This document shows, one piece after another, positions 35,001 to 43,382 of a stretch of 64,000 nucleotides of DNA; the stretch's first letter is position 1; each line of letters opens with the position of its first letter. Source of the DNA: Stigmatella erecta (lineage in GTDB: Bacteria; Myxococcota; Myxococcia; Myxococcales; Myxococcaceae); NCBI RefSeq assembly GCF_900111745.1, contig NZ_FOIJ01000013.1, positions 1 to 64,000 on the forward strand. The letters run 5' to 3'. Position numbers and translations under genes: made by a program. The notes beneath the pieces are model-generated. The model was not told the origin of the DNA, did no database searches, and worked only from the letters and a program-made list of their open reading frames with translations.

Positions 35001-35852
35001 TTATCGCCCGCCTGCCTGCCTGCCTGCCTGAACCTGGGCGACGAACGCGTCGATGAGGCGCCGGGCGATGCTGAGCGGGGGCGGAATGCGGGGCAGGGCG
35101 TCGATGGCGTACCAGTTCGCCTCCAGGATTTCCTGGCCGTCCACCTGAATCTCGCCCCCGGCGTACTCGGCGTTGAAGCCCACCATGAGCGAGCGCCCGA
35201 AGGGCCACGGTTGGCTTCCAAAGTAGCGCAGGTTCTTCAGCTCCAGGCCCACCTCCTCTTTCACCTCGCGCAGCACGGTCTCCTCCAGGGACTCGCCCGG
35301 CTCCACGAACCCGGCCAGCGTGCTGAAGAAGGCGTCGGGAAAGCTGGAGGCGCGCGCCAGCAGCATGCGCTCGCCCTGGGAGATGAGGACGATGATGGCC
35401 GGGGAGATGCGCGGGTAATACGGCGTGCGGCACGCGGGGCAGCGCCGGGCGCGCTCGCCGGGAACCAGGTCCGTGGGCTGGGCACACCGGCCGCAGAAGC
35501 GGTGGGTCACATCCCACTCAGCGATGGCCAGCGCCCGGCCCGCCACGCCGAGCCACACGTCATCCAGCACCATGAACAGGCCGCGCGCGGCCATCAGCTT
35601 CATGCCCGGCGGGGGCTCCAGCTCCTTCGGATAGGGCACCGCGTAGCAGTCCCGCCCCTCCAGGGTGCCCAGGAAGTGCGCGCCCTCCAGGAGCGCGGGC
35701 AGCTCGGCCCCCGTGGGAATGGTGAGGTGCCCCTCGCGCTCGGCGACGAGCACCTCCAGCCCGCGCGCGGCGAAGAGCAGACACGCCTCGCGTGCCCGCG
35801 AAGGGGGAACATGGCCTGGGACGAAGCGGGGGGGATTCACGGCGGACACCAT
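35001..35852 (-). CDS. nudC: NADH pyrophosphatase NudC (Nudix)
   Basis: A 283-residue NudC-type hydrolase that cleaves NAD(H) to NMN(H) and AMP and, in other bacteria, removes NAD caps from RNA. The zinc ribbon is Cys120/Cys123/Cys138/Cys141 (FCGRC... RRCPAC). The Nudix box reads GFVEPGESLEETVLREVKEEVG. The following SQPWPFGRSLMVGF is the NudC-specific SQPWPFPxS-type motif. The C-terminal tail (VQAGRQAGGR) is encoded by a CCTG tetranucleotide repeat. Start ATG at 35852. Confidence 0.93.
   Translation of the reverse strand: MVSAVNPPRFVPGHVPPSRAREACLLFAARGLEVLVAEREGHLTIPTGAELPALLEGAHFLGTLEGRDCYAVPYPKELEPPPGMKLMAARGLFMVLDDVWLGVAGRALAIAEWDVTHRFCGRCAQPTDLVPGERARRCPACRTPYYPRISPAIIVLISQGERMLLARASSFPDAFFSTLAGFVEPGESLEETVLREVKEEVGLELKNLRYFGSQPWPFGRSLMVGFNAEYAGGEIQVDGQEILEANWYAIDALPRIPPPLSIARRLIDAFVAQVQAGRQAGGR
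35011..35030 (-). repeat. (CCTG)5 tetranucleotide repeat in the 3' end of nudC
   Basis: Five perfect CCTG units, read CAGG on the coding strand, sit just before the nudC stop and encode its AGRQAG-type tail. A change in unit number would shift the frame for the last residues only, so the Nudix core would be unaffected. Confidence 0.8.
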
Positions 35853-36208
35853 AGCGTGGGTGCCCCCGGCGTGCGCATCGCCGGCATTCGCGTCGGCATT
35901 CGCGCCAGGCAGGCGTTACGGGAAGGGGATGAGGCCTCCCCCCCCTGGGCGCCCGGCCGGAGCCCCACCCCCTGAGGCAGCCAAGTGGGATCTTCCCGAA
36001 ACTCGCTATGAACAGGAGCGGGCAGGAAGAGCCGTGCCACGAGCCCAAATTGATTTCTTCTACACGGCCTGCCCGGTCATCCAAGAGACAGGCGCCGGCG
36101 TGCCGGTTACAAGGAAACGTGTTTCAGTAAAGGGGTTCCTTCCCGGCAGGACGCGGTTGGGCCCCGGGACGTGCGCGGCGCGGAAGTGGGCGGCAGGGAG
36201 ATGACGGC
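35853..36208. other. Intergenic region between nudC and the REC/kinase-like gene
   Basis: 356 bp between divergent genes, likely holding both promoters. An imperfect direct repeat GGCATTCGCGTCGGCATTCGCG lies near 35883-35905. AT-richer patches at about 36000-36130 are suitable for a promoter of the downstream gene, which has a GGGAG ribosome site. No ORF or RNA gene is convincing. Confidence 0.4.
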
Positions 36209-38023
36209 ATGGAGATGAACCAGAGGGCTCCTCGGCGCAGACACGGTTTCGGCCCGCGGCACGCCAGCGCCGCGGGCATCGCCCCGCCGCGGGGGGGCTC
36301 GTCGCTGCCCCGGCGCACCGTGCAGGAGCTGGCCTCCTCGGGCGGCATCTCCGTGCTCGTCATCGACGACGAGCCCGACATGCGCGAGCTGATCAGCGTG
36401 TCCCTGCCCTCCTCCGAGTTCGAGGTGGTGATGGCCGAGGGCGGCCGGGCCGCGGTGGCGCTGCTGGCCACGCGCCGCTTCGACGTGGCCATCACGGACC
36501 TCAAGTCGCAGGACGCCCACGGCATGGAGACCGTCTCGGTGCTGCGGCAGATGGATCCGGACATGGAGGTCATCGTCGCCACGGGCTTCGTGAACGCCGA
36601 GACGGCGCGGGCCTGCATGCGCTACGGCGCGTACGACTACATCCGCAAGCCCTACGACATCGAGGAGCTGCGGCACGTGCTGCTGCGCGCCGTGGAGAAG
36701 CGGCGCCTGCGCTCGCTGGTGCCGCTCTACGAGGTGAGCTGCGCGCTGCTGTCGCTGCGCACCCGGGCCGAGGTGCTCGCGCACCTGGGCGAGCTGGCGC
36801 TGGACCTGGTGCCGCACCAGGCCTTCCGGCTGCTGCTGCCGGATCCGGACACGGGCGTGCTCCACCTCTGCTCCCCGCCGGACGGGCTGGAGCTGCCGCT
36901 GGAGGCCCTGCGCGGCATGGCCCTGCGCGCCATCGAGCGCCAGGAGCCCGTGAGCGTGACGCACGCGGCGAAGGAGTGGCCCTTCTCGCCCGTCTCCCGC
37001 CTGGGCGCGGCCATCGCCTACCCGCTGCAGGCGGGCACCGCCCCCGCGGGCAGCCTCATCCTCATGCGGGGCATCGCCCAGCCGGCCTTCTCCGTCTCCG
37101 AGCTTCAGCGGGGCAACCTCTTCTGCGCGCAGCTCGCGCTGGCGCTGGAGACCGCGCGGCTCAACAGCGAGATGGACGCGCGCCTCAAGGAGATGCTCGC
37201 GGCGCGCGGCGAGATGGTGAAGGCCGAGAAGCTGGCCACCGCGGGCAAGCTGGCCGCGGGCCTCACCCACGAGCTGAGCAACCCGCTGGCCTTCACCAAG
37301 GCGAGCCTCCAGGCGCTCACGGGCTACTCGCGCAACGTGAAGACGCTCTCGTCGGTGACGCGCGACGTGGCGCACGAGCTGGCCTCGCGCGGCGAGCCGC
37401 GCCTGATGGAGCTGGCCCGGCGGCTGCTCGCGGTGACGGGCTCCGAGGCGCAGGCGGTCATCCAGGACTCGGCGGACGCGGCCGAGGACGCCGTGGACGG
37501 CATCCGCCGCGTGGAGGGGCTGCTCTCCGAGCTGCGCACGCTCTCGGGCGACTGTCCCGTGGTCCAGTTCGAGCAGATGGACGTCACCCCGCTCTTGCAG
37601 GTGTGGAAGGAGAAGGAGCACCTGCCGCGGCCCATCCGCGTGGACGCCCCCAACGCCGTCATCGCGCACGTGGGGCGCAAGGAGCTGGAGAGCAGCCTGA
37701 CGCGCCTGGTGACGTTCCTGTGTGAGATGCCGCTGGAGCGGCCGGGGGCCTCGCGCGAGCCGGTCGTCCTGCGCGCGGGCCACGACAAGGACCGGCCCGC
37801 CATCTGGCTGGAGGACCCGCTGCTGGTGCTCTCCGAGGAGCGGCGCTCGGACATCTTCGATGCGCGCATCCAGGAGGACTCCCACGGCGGGCGCACCATG
37901 CGGTTGAACCTGAGCCTGGCGCTGGCCTACCAGATTCTGCGCCGCATGGGCGCGGACCTGGCCGTGCTGCCGGCCCCCTCGGGGGGCAGCACCTTCCGGC
38001 TGCTGCTGCCCGGGATGGGCTGA
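36209..38023 (+). CDS. Receiver-GAF-like-histidine kinase protein with degenerate ATPase
   Basis: A 604-residue cytoplasmic protein. The N-terminal receiver domain (about residues 47-165) has VLVIDDEPD, the phosphorylatable Asp97 (AITDLKSQD) and the Lys in IRKPYD. A GAF-like sensory region (about 175-315) and a short coiled linker follow. The HisKA-like helix has His354 (LAAGLTHELSNPLAF). The C-terminal ATPase-like domain lacks a readable N box (RLVTFLCEMPLE in its place) and the DxGxG loop, so it may not bind ATP. It would receive phosphate and signal by dimerisation or histidine transfer. It lies directly upstream of the glycosyltransferase and eps genes on the same strand, so control of exopolysaccharide is a fair guess. 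Confidence 0.82.
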   Translation: MEMNQRAPRRRHGFGPRHASAAGIAPPRGGSSLPRRTVQELASSGGISVLVIDDEPDMRELISVSLPSSEFEVVMAEGGRAAVALLATRRFDVAITDLKSQDAHGMETVSVLRQMDPDMEVIVATGFVNAETARACMRYGAYDYIRKPYDIEELRHVLLRAVEKRRLRSLVPLYEVSCALLSLRTRAEVLAHLGELALDLVPHQAFRLLLPDPDTGVLHLCSPPDGLELPLEALRGMALRAIERQEPVSVTHAAKEWPFSPVSRLGAAIAYPLQAGTAPAGSLILMRGIAQPAFSVSELQRGNLFCAQLALALETARLNSEMDARLKEMLAARGEMVKAEKLATAGKLAAGLTHELSNPLAFTKASLQALTGYSRNVKTLSSVTRDVAHELASRGEPRLMELARRLLAVTGSEAQAVIQDSADAAEDAVDGIRRVEGLLSELRTLSGDCPVVQFEQMDVTPLLQVWKEKEHLPRPIRVDAPNAVIAHVGRKELESSLTRLVTFLCEMPLERPGASREPVVLRAGHDKDRPAIWLEDPLLVLSEERRSDIFDARIQEDSHGGRTMRLNLSLALAYQILRRMGADLAVLPAPSGGSTFRLLLPGMG

Positions 38024-38126
38024 GCCCTCCGCCGCGGCGGCGCGGCCCCTGGCGTGGTTGACCGGTGCGGGGGCTGGCGTCTACATGGGGCTCCACGCCC
38101 GGGGCTTCGGGGCGCCCGAGGACTTC

Positions 38127-39179
38127 ATGCCGCAAGACTCCGCATTCATCGCCGTGGGGGAGCCGGCCCGCCATGTCAGCGGCGCGCTGGAGAAGAAGGT
38201 GCCCCGGGGCGAGTTCGTCGCGATGAGCCAGGGGCCCTTCACCCAGGTGCTCTCCATGGCGCAGCAGGAGCTGAACCCCGCCTCCAACGTGGACTGCGCG
38301 CGCTTCGCGCTCACCGCGTGGCGCGCCACGCGCCGGCGCCAGAACATCCTCCTGGGCGAGGAGTTCCCCGGCATCCAGTTCCTGGCGTGGGAGGCGCTGC
38401 TGGGCCGGCGCCAGCGGCGCATCGTGCTGCTGGTGCACAACGTGGCGAGCAAGAAGCGCCTGCTGGCGCTGGCGAAGGTGGGGCTGGCGCGGCACGTGGA
38501 CCACTTCCTGTGCCTGTCCGAGCACAGCCGGCGCGTGCTGGTGGAGGAGTACGGCATCGCGCGCGAGCGCATCACCGTCATCTACTCGCGCGTGGACACG
38601 GACTACTTCCAGCCCCAGCCGGCGCAGCCCGTGCTCCACCGGGTGTGCTCCGCGGGCGCGGTGAACCGCGACTACGGCACGCTCATCGCGGCGGCCACCG
38701 GGCTGGACGCCGAGGTGAAGATCGCCGCGGACACCGCCTGGCGCTACTCGGTGGCGGGCAAGGCGCAGAAGGGCGCCCAGGCCCTGCCGCCCAACGTGGA
38801 GATGCGCTCCTGGGGCAACTACCTGAACCTGCGCCAGCTCTACGCCGAGTCGCGCGCGGTGGTGGTGCCCCTGGAGCGGCCCATCATCAGCGGCATCACC
38901 GTGGTGCTGGAGGGCATGGCCATGGGCAAGCCCGTCATCCTCACGCGCAACCCCTATGTGGAGGGCTTCATCGAGGACGGGGTGACGGGCCTCCTCGTGG
39001 ATCCAGGCAACCCCGCCCAGCTGCGCGAGCGCATCCAGTGGGTGCTGGCGAATCCCGCCGAGGCCGAGGCCATGGGCCAGCGCGCCCGCGAGAAGGCCGT
39101 GCGCGACTTCTCCGTGGAGCGGTACGTGGAGCGCATCCTCAGCCCCTTCGCCGGCGAGGCGCCGCCCCCCCGCACCTGA
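38127..39179 (+). CDS. Family 4-like glycosyltransferase
   Basis: A GT-B-fold glycosyltransferase of about 350 residues. The C-terminal half carries the GT4 signature: VIYSRVDTDYF, HRVCSAGAVNRDYGTLIAA, then GITVVLEGMAMGKPVILT and GFIEDGVTGLLVDPGN with the EX7E-type arrangement for nucleotide-sugar binding. The frame is open from a TTG at 38058, and an ATG lies at 38085. I chose the ATG at 38127 because GAGG is spaced 5 nt upstream and it starts at the first strand (DSAFIAVG). It lies between the REC/kinase-like gene and the eps operon, with a long untranslated gap before epsZ, so it may be transcribed separately. Likely adds a sugar to the exopolysaccharide unit. Confidence 0.8.
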   Translation: MPQDSAFIAVGEPARHVSGALEKKVPRGEFVAMSQGPFTQVLSMAQQELNPASNVDCARFALTAWRATRRRQNILLGEEFPGIQFLAWEALLGRRQRRIVLLVHNVASKKRLLALAKVGLARHVDHFLCLSEHSRRVLVEEYGIARERITVIYSRVDTDYFQPQPAQPVLHRVCSAGAVNRDYGTLIAAATGLDAEVKIAADTAWRYSVAGKAQKGAQALPPNVEMRSWGNYLNLRQLYAESRAVVVPLERPIISGITVVLEGMAMGKPVILTRNPYVEGFIEDGVTGLLVDPGNPAQLRERIQWVLANPAEAEAMGQRAREKAVRDFSVERYVERILSPFAGEAPPPRT

Positions 39180-39552
39180 GGCCGGACCCGGGGGAAATGC
39201 TGGCGCGGCGCGTCAAGTTGAACCGGCACAAGGCCTCGCCTAGACTCCCGGAAAAACCTGTTGGGGGTCCCAAGGCCCACGTGGGGAGTAGGCAACGGCG
39301 TCATGCCCTGGGGGAGGACTGTCGGTGGCTGGAAGTTCTAAGTGCTGAGCTTGCTTGCTCTTCGGGTACGAGGTTCGCATCTCCTACCCAACGGGTATTT
39401 TAACGGCGTCGAATTTCAGCGTGCTTGCGTGCACTTTTCGAGGACCCGTACAATCTTAGGAGGTTAAGAGCAGGGAGGCGCCGTGAGGTCCGCCCCCTGC
39501 ATTCCGGGGGACTCAAGCCCCGGGCTTTTCCCTGGGTCGTGGGGAGGTTGGC
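39180..39552 (+). promoter_or_regulatory. Leader/promoter region of the eps operon, with a sigma-54-like site
   Basis: 373 bp without a gene. At 39364-39380 the sequence GGGTACGAGGTTCGCAT has GG at 39365-39366 and GC at 39377-39378, exactly ten bases apart, as in -24/-12 promoters (consensus TGGCACG-N4-TTGCA). It matches five of seven bases in the first box and four of five in the second. Further down, an AT-rich patch (GGGTATTTTAACGG) and a GGAGG near the epsZ start suggest a leader of about 150 nt. The sigma-54 reading is tentative. Confidence 0.35.
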
Positions 39553-41067
39553 ATGCAGACGGCATCGGTCCCGAAAGAAAGCGCCGACAGCTCGGCGCCG
39601 TCGCGCGAGCCCAACAAGGCTGCCGCCGTGGCAGAGGCCCCCCGGGTCTTTGTCGCGCCGATGCGGACCTCGAAGCCGGTGCGCGGGCGCCTGGCACCGG
39701 GCTTCGCCGCGAAGCTGAACCTGTTGGCGGACCTGGCCTGGGTGGTGGTGGCGCTCCTGGGCTCTACGCTGCTGGCGGGGCACTCGCTGCAGCTGGCCAA
39801 CCTGGACTTCTGGCTGCTCTTGGGCGTGGCGGGGCTGGGCTGGCTGCTGGTGGGCACCACGCTGTGCCTGTACGACGCGCGCTTCTCGGACCGGGCGCCG
39901 CTGGATGATCTGGCGCTCACCTCCATCACGGTGGTGGTGATTACCGGGGTGCTCTACCTGGAGCGGCTGCTGATCGCCGGGGGCATGCCGGTGGTGGCGC
40001 TGACGTTCTTCCCGCTGATGCTGTGGACGGGCGTGGTGACGCTGCGCCACCTGGTGTTCCGCCGCCTGGCGGTGCGCGAGGAGCCGCTGGACGAGGCGCT
40101 CATCCTGGGCATCGGCGCCATGGGCCGGCTCACCGGCGAGCACCTGGCCGAGCACGGGCGGCGCCGGGTGTGCGGCTACCTGGCCTTCAGCAACGAGGTG
40201 CAGGGCCCCAGCTCCCCGCAGAACGTGCTGGGCAAGGCGGAGCGCCTGGAGGAGGTGCTCTGCCAGGTTCCCGTGGATGTCGTCTACATCTCCGGCAACG
40301 TGCAGAAGCACGGCACCGAGATGCAGGCGGCCATCAAGCTGTGCGAGAAGTTCGGCATTCCCTTCGCGCTGCCGGCGCACCCGTTCCGCATGGACCGGGC
40401 GCGCCCCGAGCACGGCCACGCGGTGGCCGACGGCTACCTGCACTTCGTCACGCACGCGCCCCAGCCGCACCAGATGGCCATCAAGCGCCTGTTCGACATC
40501 ACCTCGTCCTCGGCGGCGCTGCTGGTGCTCTCGCCGCTGATGCTGATGGTGGCGCTGCTCATCAAGCTCACCTCGCGCGGGCCGGTGCTCTTCAAGCAGA
40601 AGCGCGTGGGGCTGCACGGCAAGCCCTTCAGCATGCTGAAGTTCCGCTCCATGGTGGTGAACGCCGAGGAGCTCAAGACGCGCCTGGAGGCGATGAACGA
40701 GCAGACCGGGCCGGTGTTCAAGATCAAGAATGATCCGCGCATCACCCGCGTGGGGCGCTTCATCCGCAAGTACTCCATCGACGAGCTGCCCCAGCTGCTC
40801 AACGTGCTGCGCGGGGAGATGAGCGTGGTGGGCCCCCGGCCGCCCTTGCCCAACGAGGTGGCCAAGTACGCGGCCTGGCAGCGCCGGAGGCTGTCGGTGC
40901 GGCCCGGGCTCACCTGCATCTGGCAGGTGTCGGGGCGCAATCAGATCACCTTCGACGAGTGGATGTACCTGGACATGCAGTACATCGACCACTGGACGCT
41001 GCGCACCGACCTGGACCTCATCCTGAAGACGGTCCCGGTGGTGCTCACCGGCAGCGGGGCCAGCTAG
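39553..41067 (+). CDS. epsZ: Polyisoprenyl-phosphate hexose-1-phosphate transferase EpsZ
   Basis: This enzyme starts exopolysaccharide synthesis by placing the first sugar phosphate on undecaprenyl phosphate at the inner membrane. It has 504 residues: about four N-terminal helices (about 55-170), a CoA_binding_3-like domain (EALILGIGAMGRLTGEHLAEHG), a fifth helix (LLVLSPLMLMVALLIKL) and the catalytic bacterial sugar-transferase domain (KRLFDITSSSAALL, FKQKRVGLHGKPFSMLKFRSM, SIDELPQLLNVLRGEMSVVGPRPPL, RPGLTCIWQVSGR). This is the WbaP/WcaJ type. Position ahead of Wzx, OPX and barrel genes matches M. xanthus EpsZ (MXAN_7415 from memory). It has a good GGGGAGG ribosome site. Confidence 0.92.
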   Translation: MQTASVPKESADSSAPSREPNKAAAVAEAPRVFVAPMRTSKPVRGRLAPGFAAKLNLLADLAWVVVALLGSTLLAGHSLQLANLDFWLLLGVAGLGWLLVGTTLCLYDARFSDRAPLDDLALTSITVVVITGVLYLERLLIAGGMPVVALTFFPLMLWTGVVTLRHLVFRRLAVREEPLDEALILGIGAMGRLTGEHLAEHGRRRVCGYLAFSNEVQGPSSPQNVLGKAERLEEVLCQVPVDVVYISGNVQKHGTEMQAAIKLCEKFGIPFALPAHPFRMDRARPEHGHAVADGYLHFVTHAPQPHQMAIKRLFDITSSSAALLVLSPLMLMVALLIKLTSRGPVLFKQKRVGLHGKPFSMLKFRSMVVNAEELKTRLEAMNEQTGPVFKIKNDPRITRVGRFIRKYSIDELPQLLNVLRGEMSVVGPRPPLPNEVAKYAAWQRRRLSVRPGLTCIWQVSGRNQITFDEWMYLDMQYIDHWTLRTDLDLILKTVPVVLTGSGAS

Positions 41068-41183
41068 CGGCGCCCGGCCGGGCGGGCCGGGCGGCAGGCT
41101 GGAGACGGGGCGGGGAGGCGGTCCCCGAATTGACGCGGGTGCGGTGCTGTCGTTGACTGGCCCCTCTTCCGCGCTCCGAGCCC

Positions 41184-42719
41184 ATGTCCACGCAGCCCCC
41201 CGACCCGAGCGCCGCGGCGCTTCGCCCCTCCTCCCCGTCTCCCGCGCTGGATGTCACGGCGTCGGTGCGCAATGCCCTGAAGCTGGGCGGCTCGCTGATG
41301 GTGACGTACGGCATCGCGCTGGCGGTGCGCCTGCTGCTGCCCCGGGTGCTGGGGCCGGAGGCCTTCGGCCAGTTCAACTGGGCCTCGGAGGGCTTCACCG
41401 CGGTCTTCTTCGTGCTCGTGGGGCTGGGGCTGGAGGTCTACATCCGCAAGGAGGTGGCGCTCCGGCCGGAGCACGCCAGCGAGTTCTTCGGCGGCACGCT
41501 GCTGCTCCAGGTGGGCCTGGCCGTGGGGCTCCTCGGGCTGATGCAGGGGCTGATGGTGGCCGACGGCAAGCCGGGCCCCGTGCGGCTCCTGGTGCTGCTG
41601 CTGGGCATCTACCAGCTCTTCTTCCGGTGCAACGGCACGCTGGCCGCGGTGCTCCACGCGCGCGAGCGGGTGGATGGGCTGTCCGTGGCGAACATCGCCA
41701 CCAAGTGCGTGTGGGGCGGCGGGCAGCTGCTCGTGCTGGCGCTGGGGCTGCCGCTGCCGTGGCTGGGGGTGCCCATCCTCGCCTCGGAGGTGCTGCGCGC
41801 CGCGGTGCTCTTCCGCCTGTCGCGCCGGCACGCGGGGCTCCAGTTCCAGGTGAGCGCGCGCGGCACGCGCGAGGCGCTCACGGGCGCGCTGCCCTTCTTC
41901 CTCAACGAGGCGGCGCTGGCGGCCAACGGCCCCATGGGCATCTTCCTCCTGGGCCTGCTCACCAACACCACGGAGGTGGGCTGGTACGGGGCCGGGTGGA
42001 ACCTGGCGGGCATGACGCTCATGGCGGCGCCGGTGCTCACCTGGGTGCTCCTGCCGCTGCTGTCGCGCGCCGCGTCCCAGTCGCCCGAGGAGCTCACCCG
42101 CATCACCCGCCGCACCCTGGAGGCGGTGCTCGCCTTCTCCATTCCGCTCACGCTCGCCATGGGGCTGGGCGCGGACGTGTGGATCGGCTGGGTGTACGGC
42201 GAGGCCTTCACGCCCGCCGCGGCGGTGCTGCGGCTGCAGGCCCCCATCCTCGCGCTCACGTACGTGGCCATGGTGTGCGCCAGCGTGCTCACGGTGACGG
42301 GGCAGGGCTGGCGGGTGACGCGCACCTCGGTGGTGTCCATGGTGCTCAACGCCACGCTCAACCTCACGCTGGCGCGGCCCTTCCTCGCGTGGTTCGGCCC
42401 GGTGGGCGGCGCGTGCGCCTCGGCGCTGGCGCTCTTCACCTGCGAGGCGGTGGTGGTGCTCCTGCTGGTGCGCGCGGTGGGCCACCAGGCCTTCGACCGG
42501 CAGAGCCTCGTGCGGCTGGGCAAGACGCTCGGCATCTGCGCGGTGGTGGGCGGCGTGCACGTGGCGCTCGCGGGGCTCGGGGCCCTGCGGCTGGCCGTGG
42601 GCGCCGCGCTGTATGTCCTTCTCGTGTTCGCCACGGGCGCGGTGCGCCTGGAGGAGCTGCGAAACCTGATGCGCCTGGTGCGCCGCCGGGGAGCCCCCGC
42701 CCCGGCCTCCCCCGCGTGA
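41184..42719 (+). CDS. wzx: Wzx-type polysaccharide flippase
   Basis: A 511-residue inner-membrane protein with about 12-14 helices, of the MOP/polysaccharide transport family, moving lipid-linked repeat units to the periplasmic face. The start NALKLGGSLMVTYGIALAVRLLLPRVLGPEAFGQFNWA is typical of Wzx/RfbX. Later helices contain LPFFLNEAALAANGPMGIFLLGLL and the charged loop LTRITRRTLEAV. Third step in the eps pathway after EpsZ and the glycosyltransferases. Spacing to the OPX gene is 17 bp, and to epsZ 116 bp. In M. xanthus the same position is Wzx-EPS. Confidence 0.9.
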   Translation: MSTQPPDPSAAALRPSSPSPALDVTASVRNALKLGGSLMVTYGIALAVRLLLPRVLGPEAFGQFNWASEGFTAVFFVLVGLGLEVYIRKEVALRPEHASEFFGGTLLLQVGLAVGLLGLMQGLMVADGKPGPVRLLVLLLGIYQLFFRCNGTLAAVLHARERVDGLSVANIATKCVWGGGQLLVLALGLPLPWLGVPILASEVLRAAVLFRLSRRHAGLQFQVSARGTREALTGALPFFLNEAALAANGPMGIFLLGLLTNTTEVGWYGAGWNLAGMTLMAAPVLTWVLLPLLSRAASQSPEELTRITRRTLEAVLAFSIPLTLAMGLGADVWIGWVYGEAFTPAAAVLRLQAPILALTYVAMVCASVLTVTGQGWRVTRTSVVSMVLNATLNLTLARPFLAWFGPVGGACASALALFTCEAVVVLLLVRAVGHQAFDRQSLVRLGKTLGICAVVGGVHVALAGLGALRLAVGAALYVLLVFATGAVRLEELRNLMRLVRRRGAPAPASPA

Positions 42720-42736
42720 GCTGGAGTCCTGGTGTG

Positions 42737-43378
42737 ATGAGCCGTTCGAATCTCTCCGCGCTGTCCGTGTCCCGCAGCCCCGCAGGGTGGGTCCTGCTGC
42801 TGCTGCTGCCCATGCTCGTGGGCGGCTGCTACCGGCCGGGCCGCTTCACCTGGGTGGATGACTACCGCGCGCCCCCGTCGCTCCAGGACGAGGGCTACAT
42901 CATCCGCCGGGGAGACCTGCTGAACATCAACGTCTGGAACCAGCGCGAGCTGTCCGCGGACACGCTCGTGCGCGAGGACGGCCGCATCACCCTGGCGCTG
43001 CTCAACGACGTGGACGCCGCGGGCGTCACCCCGCCGGTGCTGGCGCGGCGGCTGGAGGAGCTCTTCAAGCCCATGGTGAACAACCCCGTCGTCTCGGTGC
43101 GCATCTCCCGGCCCGAGCCGCTCAAGGTGGCCGTGCTGGGCGAGGTGAAGAGCCCGGGCATGAAGGAGCTGGCCCCCGAGTCCGGCGTGCTGCACGCGCT
43201 CGCGCAGGCGGGCGGCTTCACGGACTACGCCCAGCTCGACGGCATCTTCGTGCTGCGGCAGCAGCCGGACTCCCCGCTGCCGGTGCGCATCCGCTTCGAC
43301 TACGAGGCCATCTCCCGCACGCGCGGCAAGGGGGCCTCCTTCCTCCTGCGCACCGGCGACGTGGTGGTGGTGGAGTAG
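42737..43378 (+). CDS. epsY: Short OPX lipoprotein EpsY
   Basis: A 213-residue outer-membrane polysaccharide export (OPX) protein. Its lipoprotein signal (LLLLLPMLVGGC) is followed by a Poly_export domain (YIIRRGDLLNINVWNQRELSADTLVREDGRITLALLNDVDAAG) and one SLBB domain (VAVLGEVKSPGMKELAPESG, ALAQAGGFTDYAQLDGIFVLR). It lacks the C-terminal amphipathic helix domain with which Wza crosses the outer membrane, so it cannot form the pore alone. Work on M. xanthus describes EpsY with the adjacent EpsX barrel as a composite translocon, and this gene pair fits that model. The ATG at 42737 is chosen because the longer frame is the antiparallel shadow of wzx. Confidence 0.92.
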   Translation: MSRSNLSALSVSRSPAGWVLLLLLPMLVGGCYRPGRFTWVDDYRAPPSLQDEGYIIRRGDLLNINVWNQRELSADTLVREDGRITLALLNDVDAAGVTPPVLARRLEELFKPMVNNPVVSVRISRPEPLKVAVLGEVKSPGMKELAPESGVLHALAQAGGFTDYAQLDGIFVLRQQPDSPLPVRIRFDYEAISRTRGKGASFLLRTGDVVVVE

Positions 43379-43382
43379 GCGC

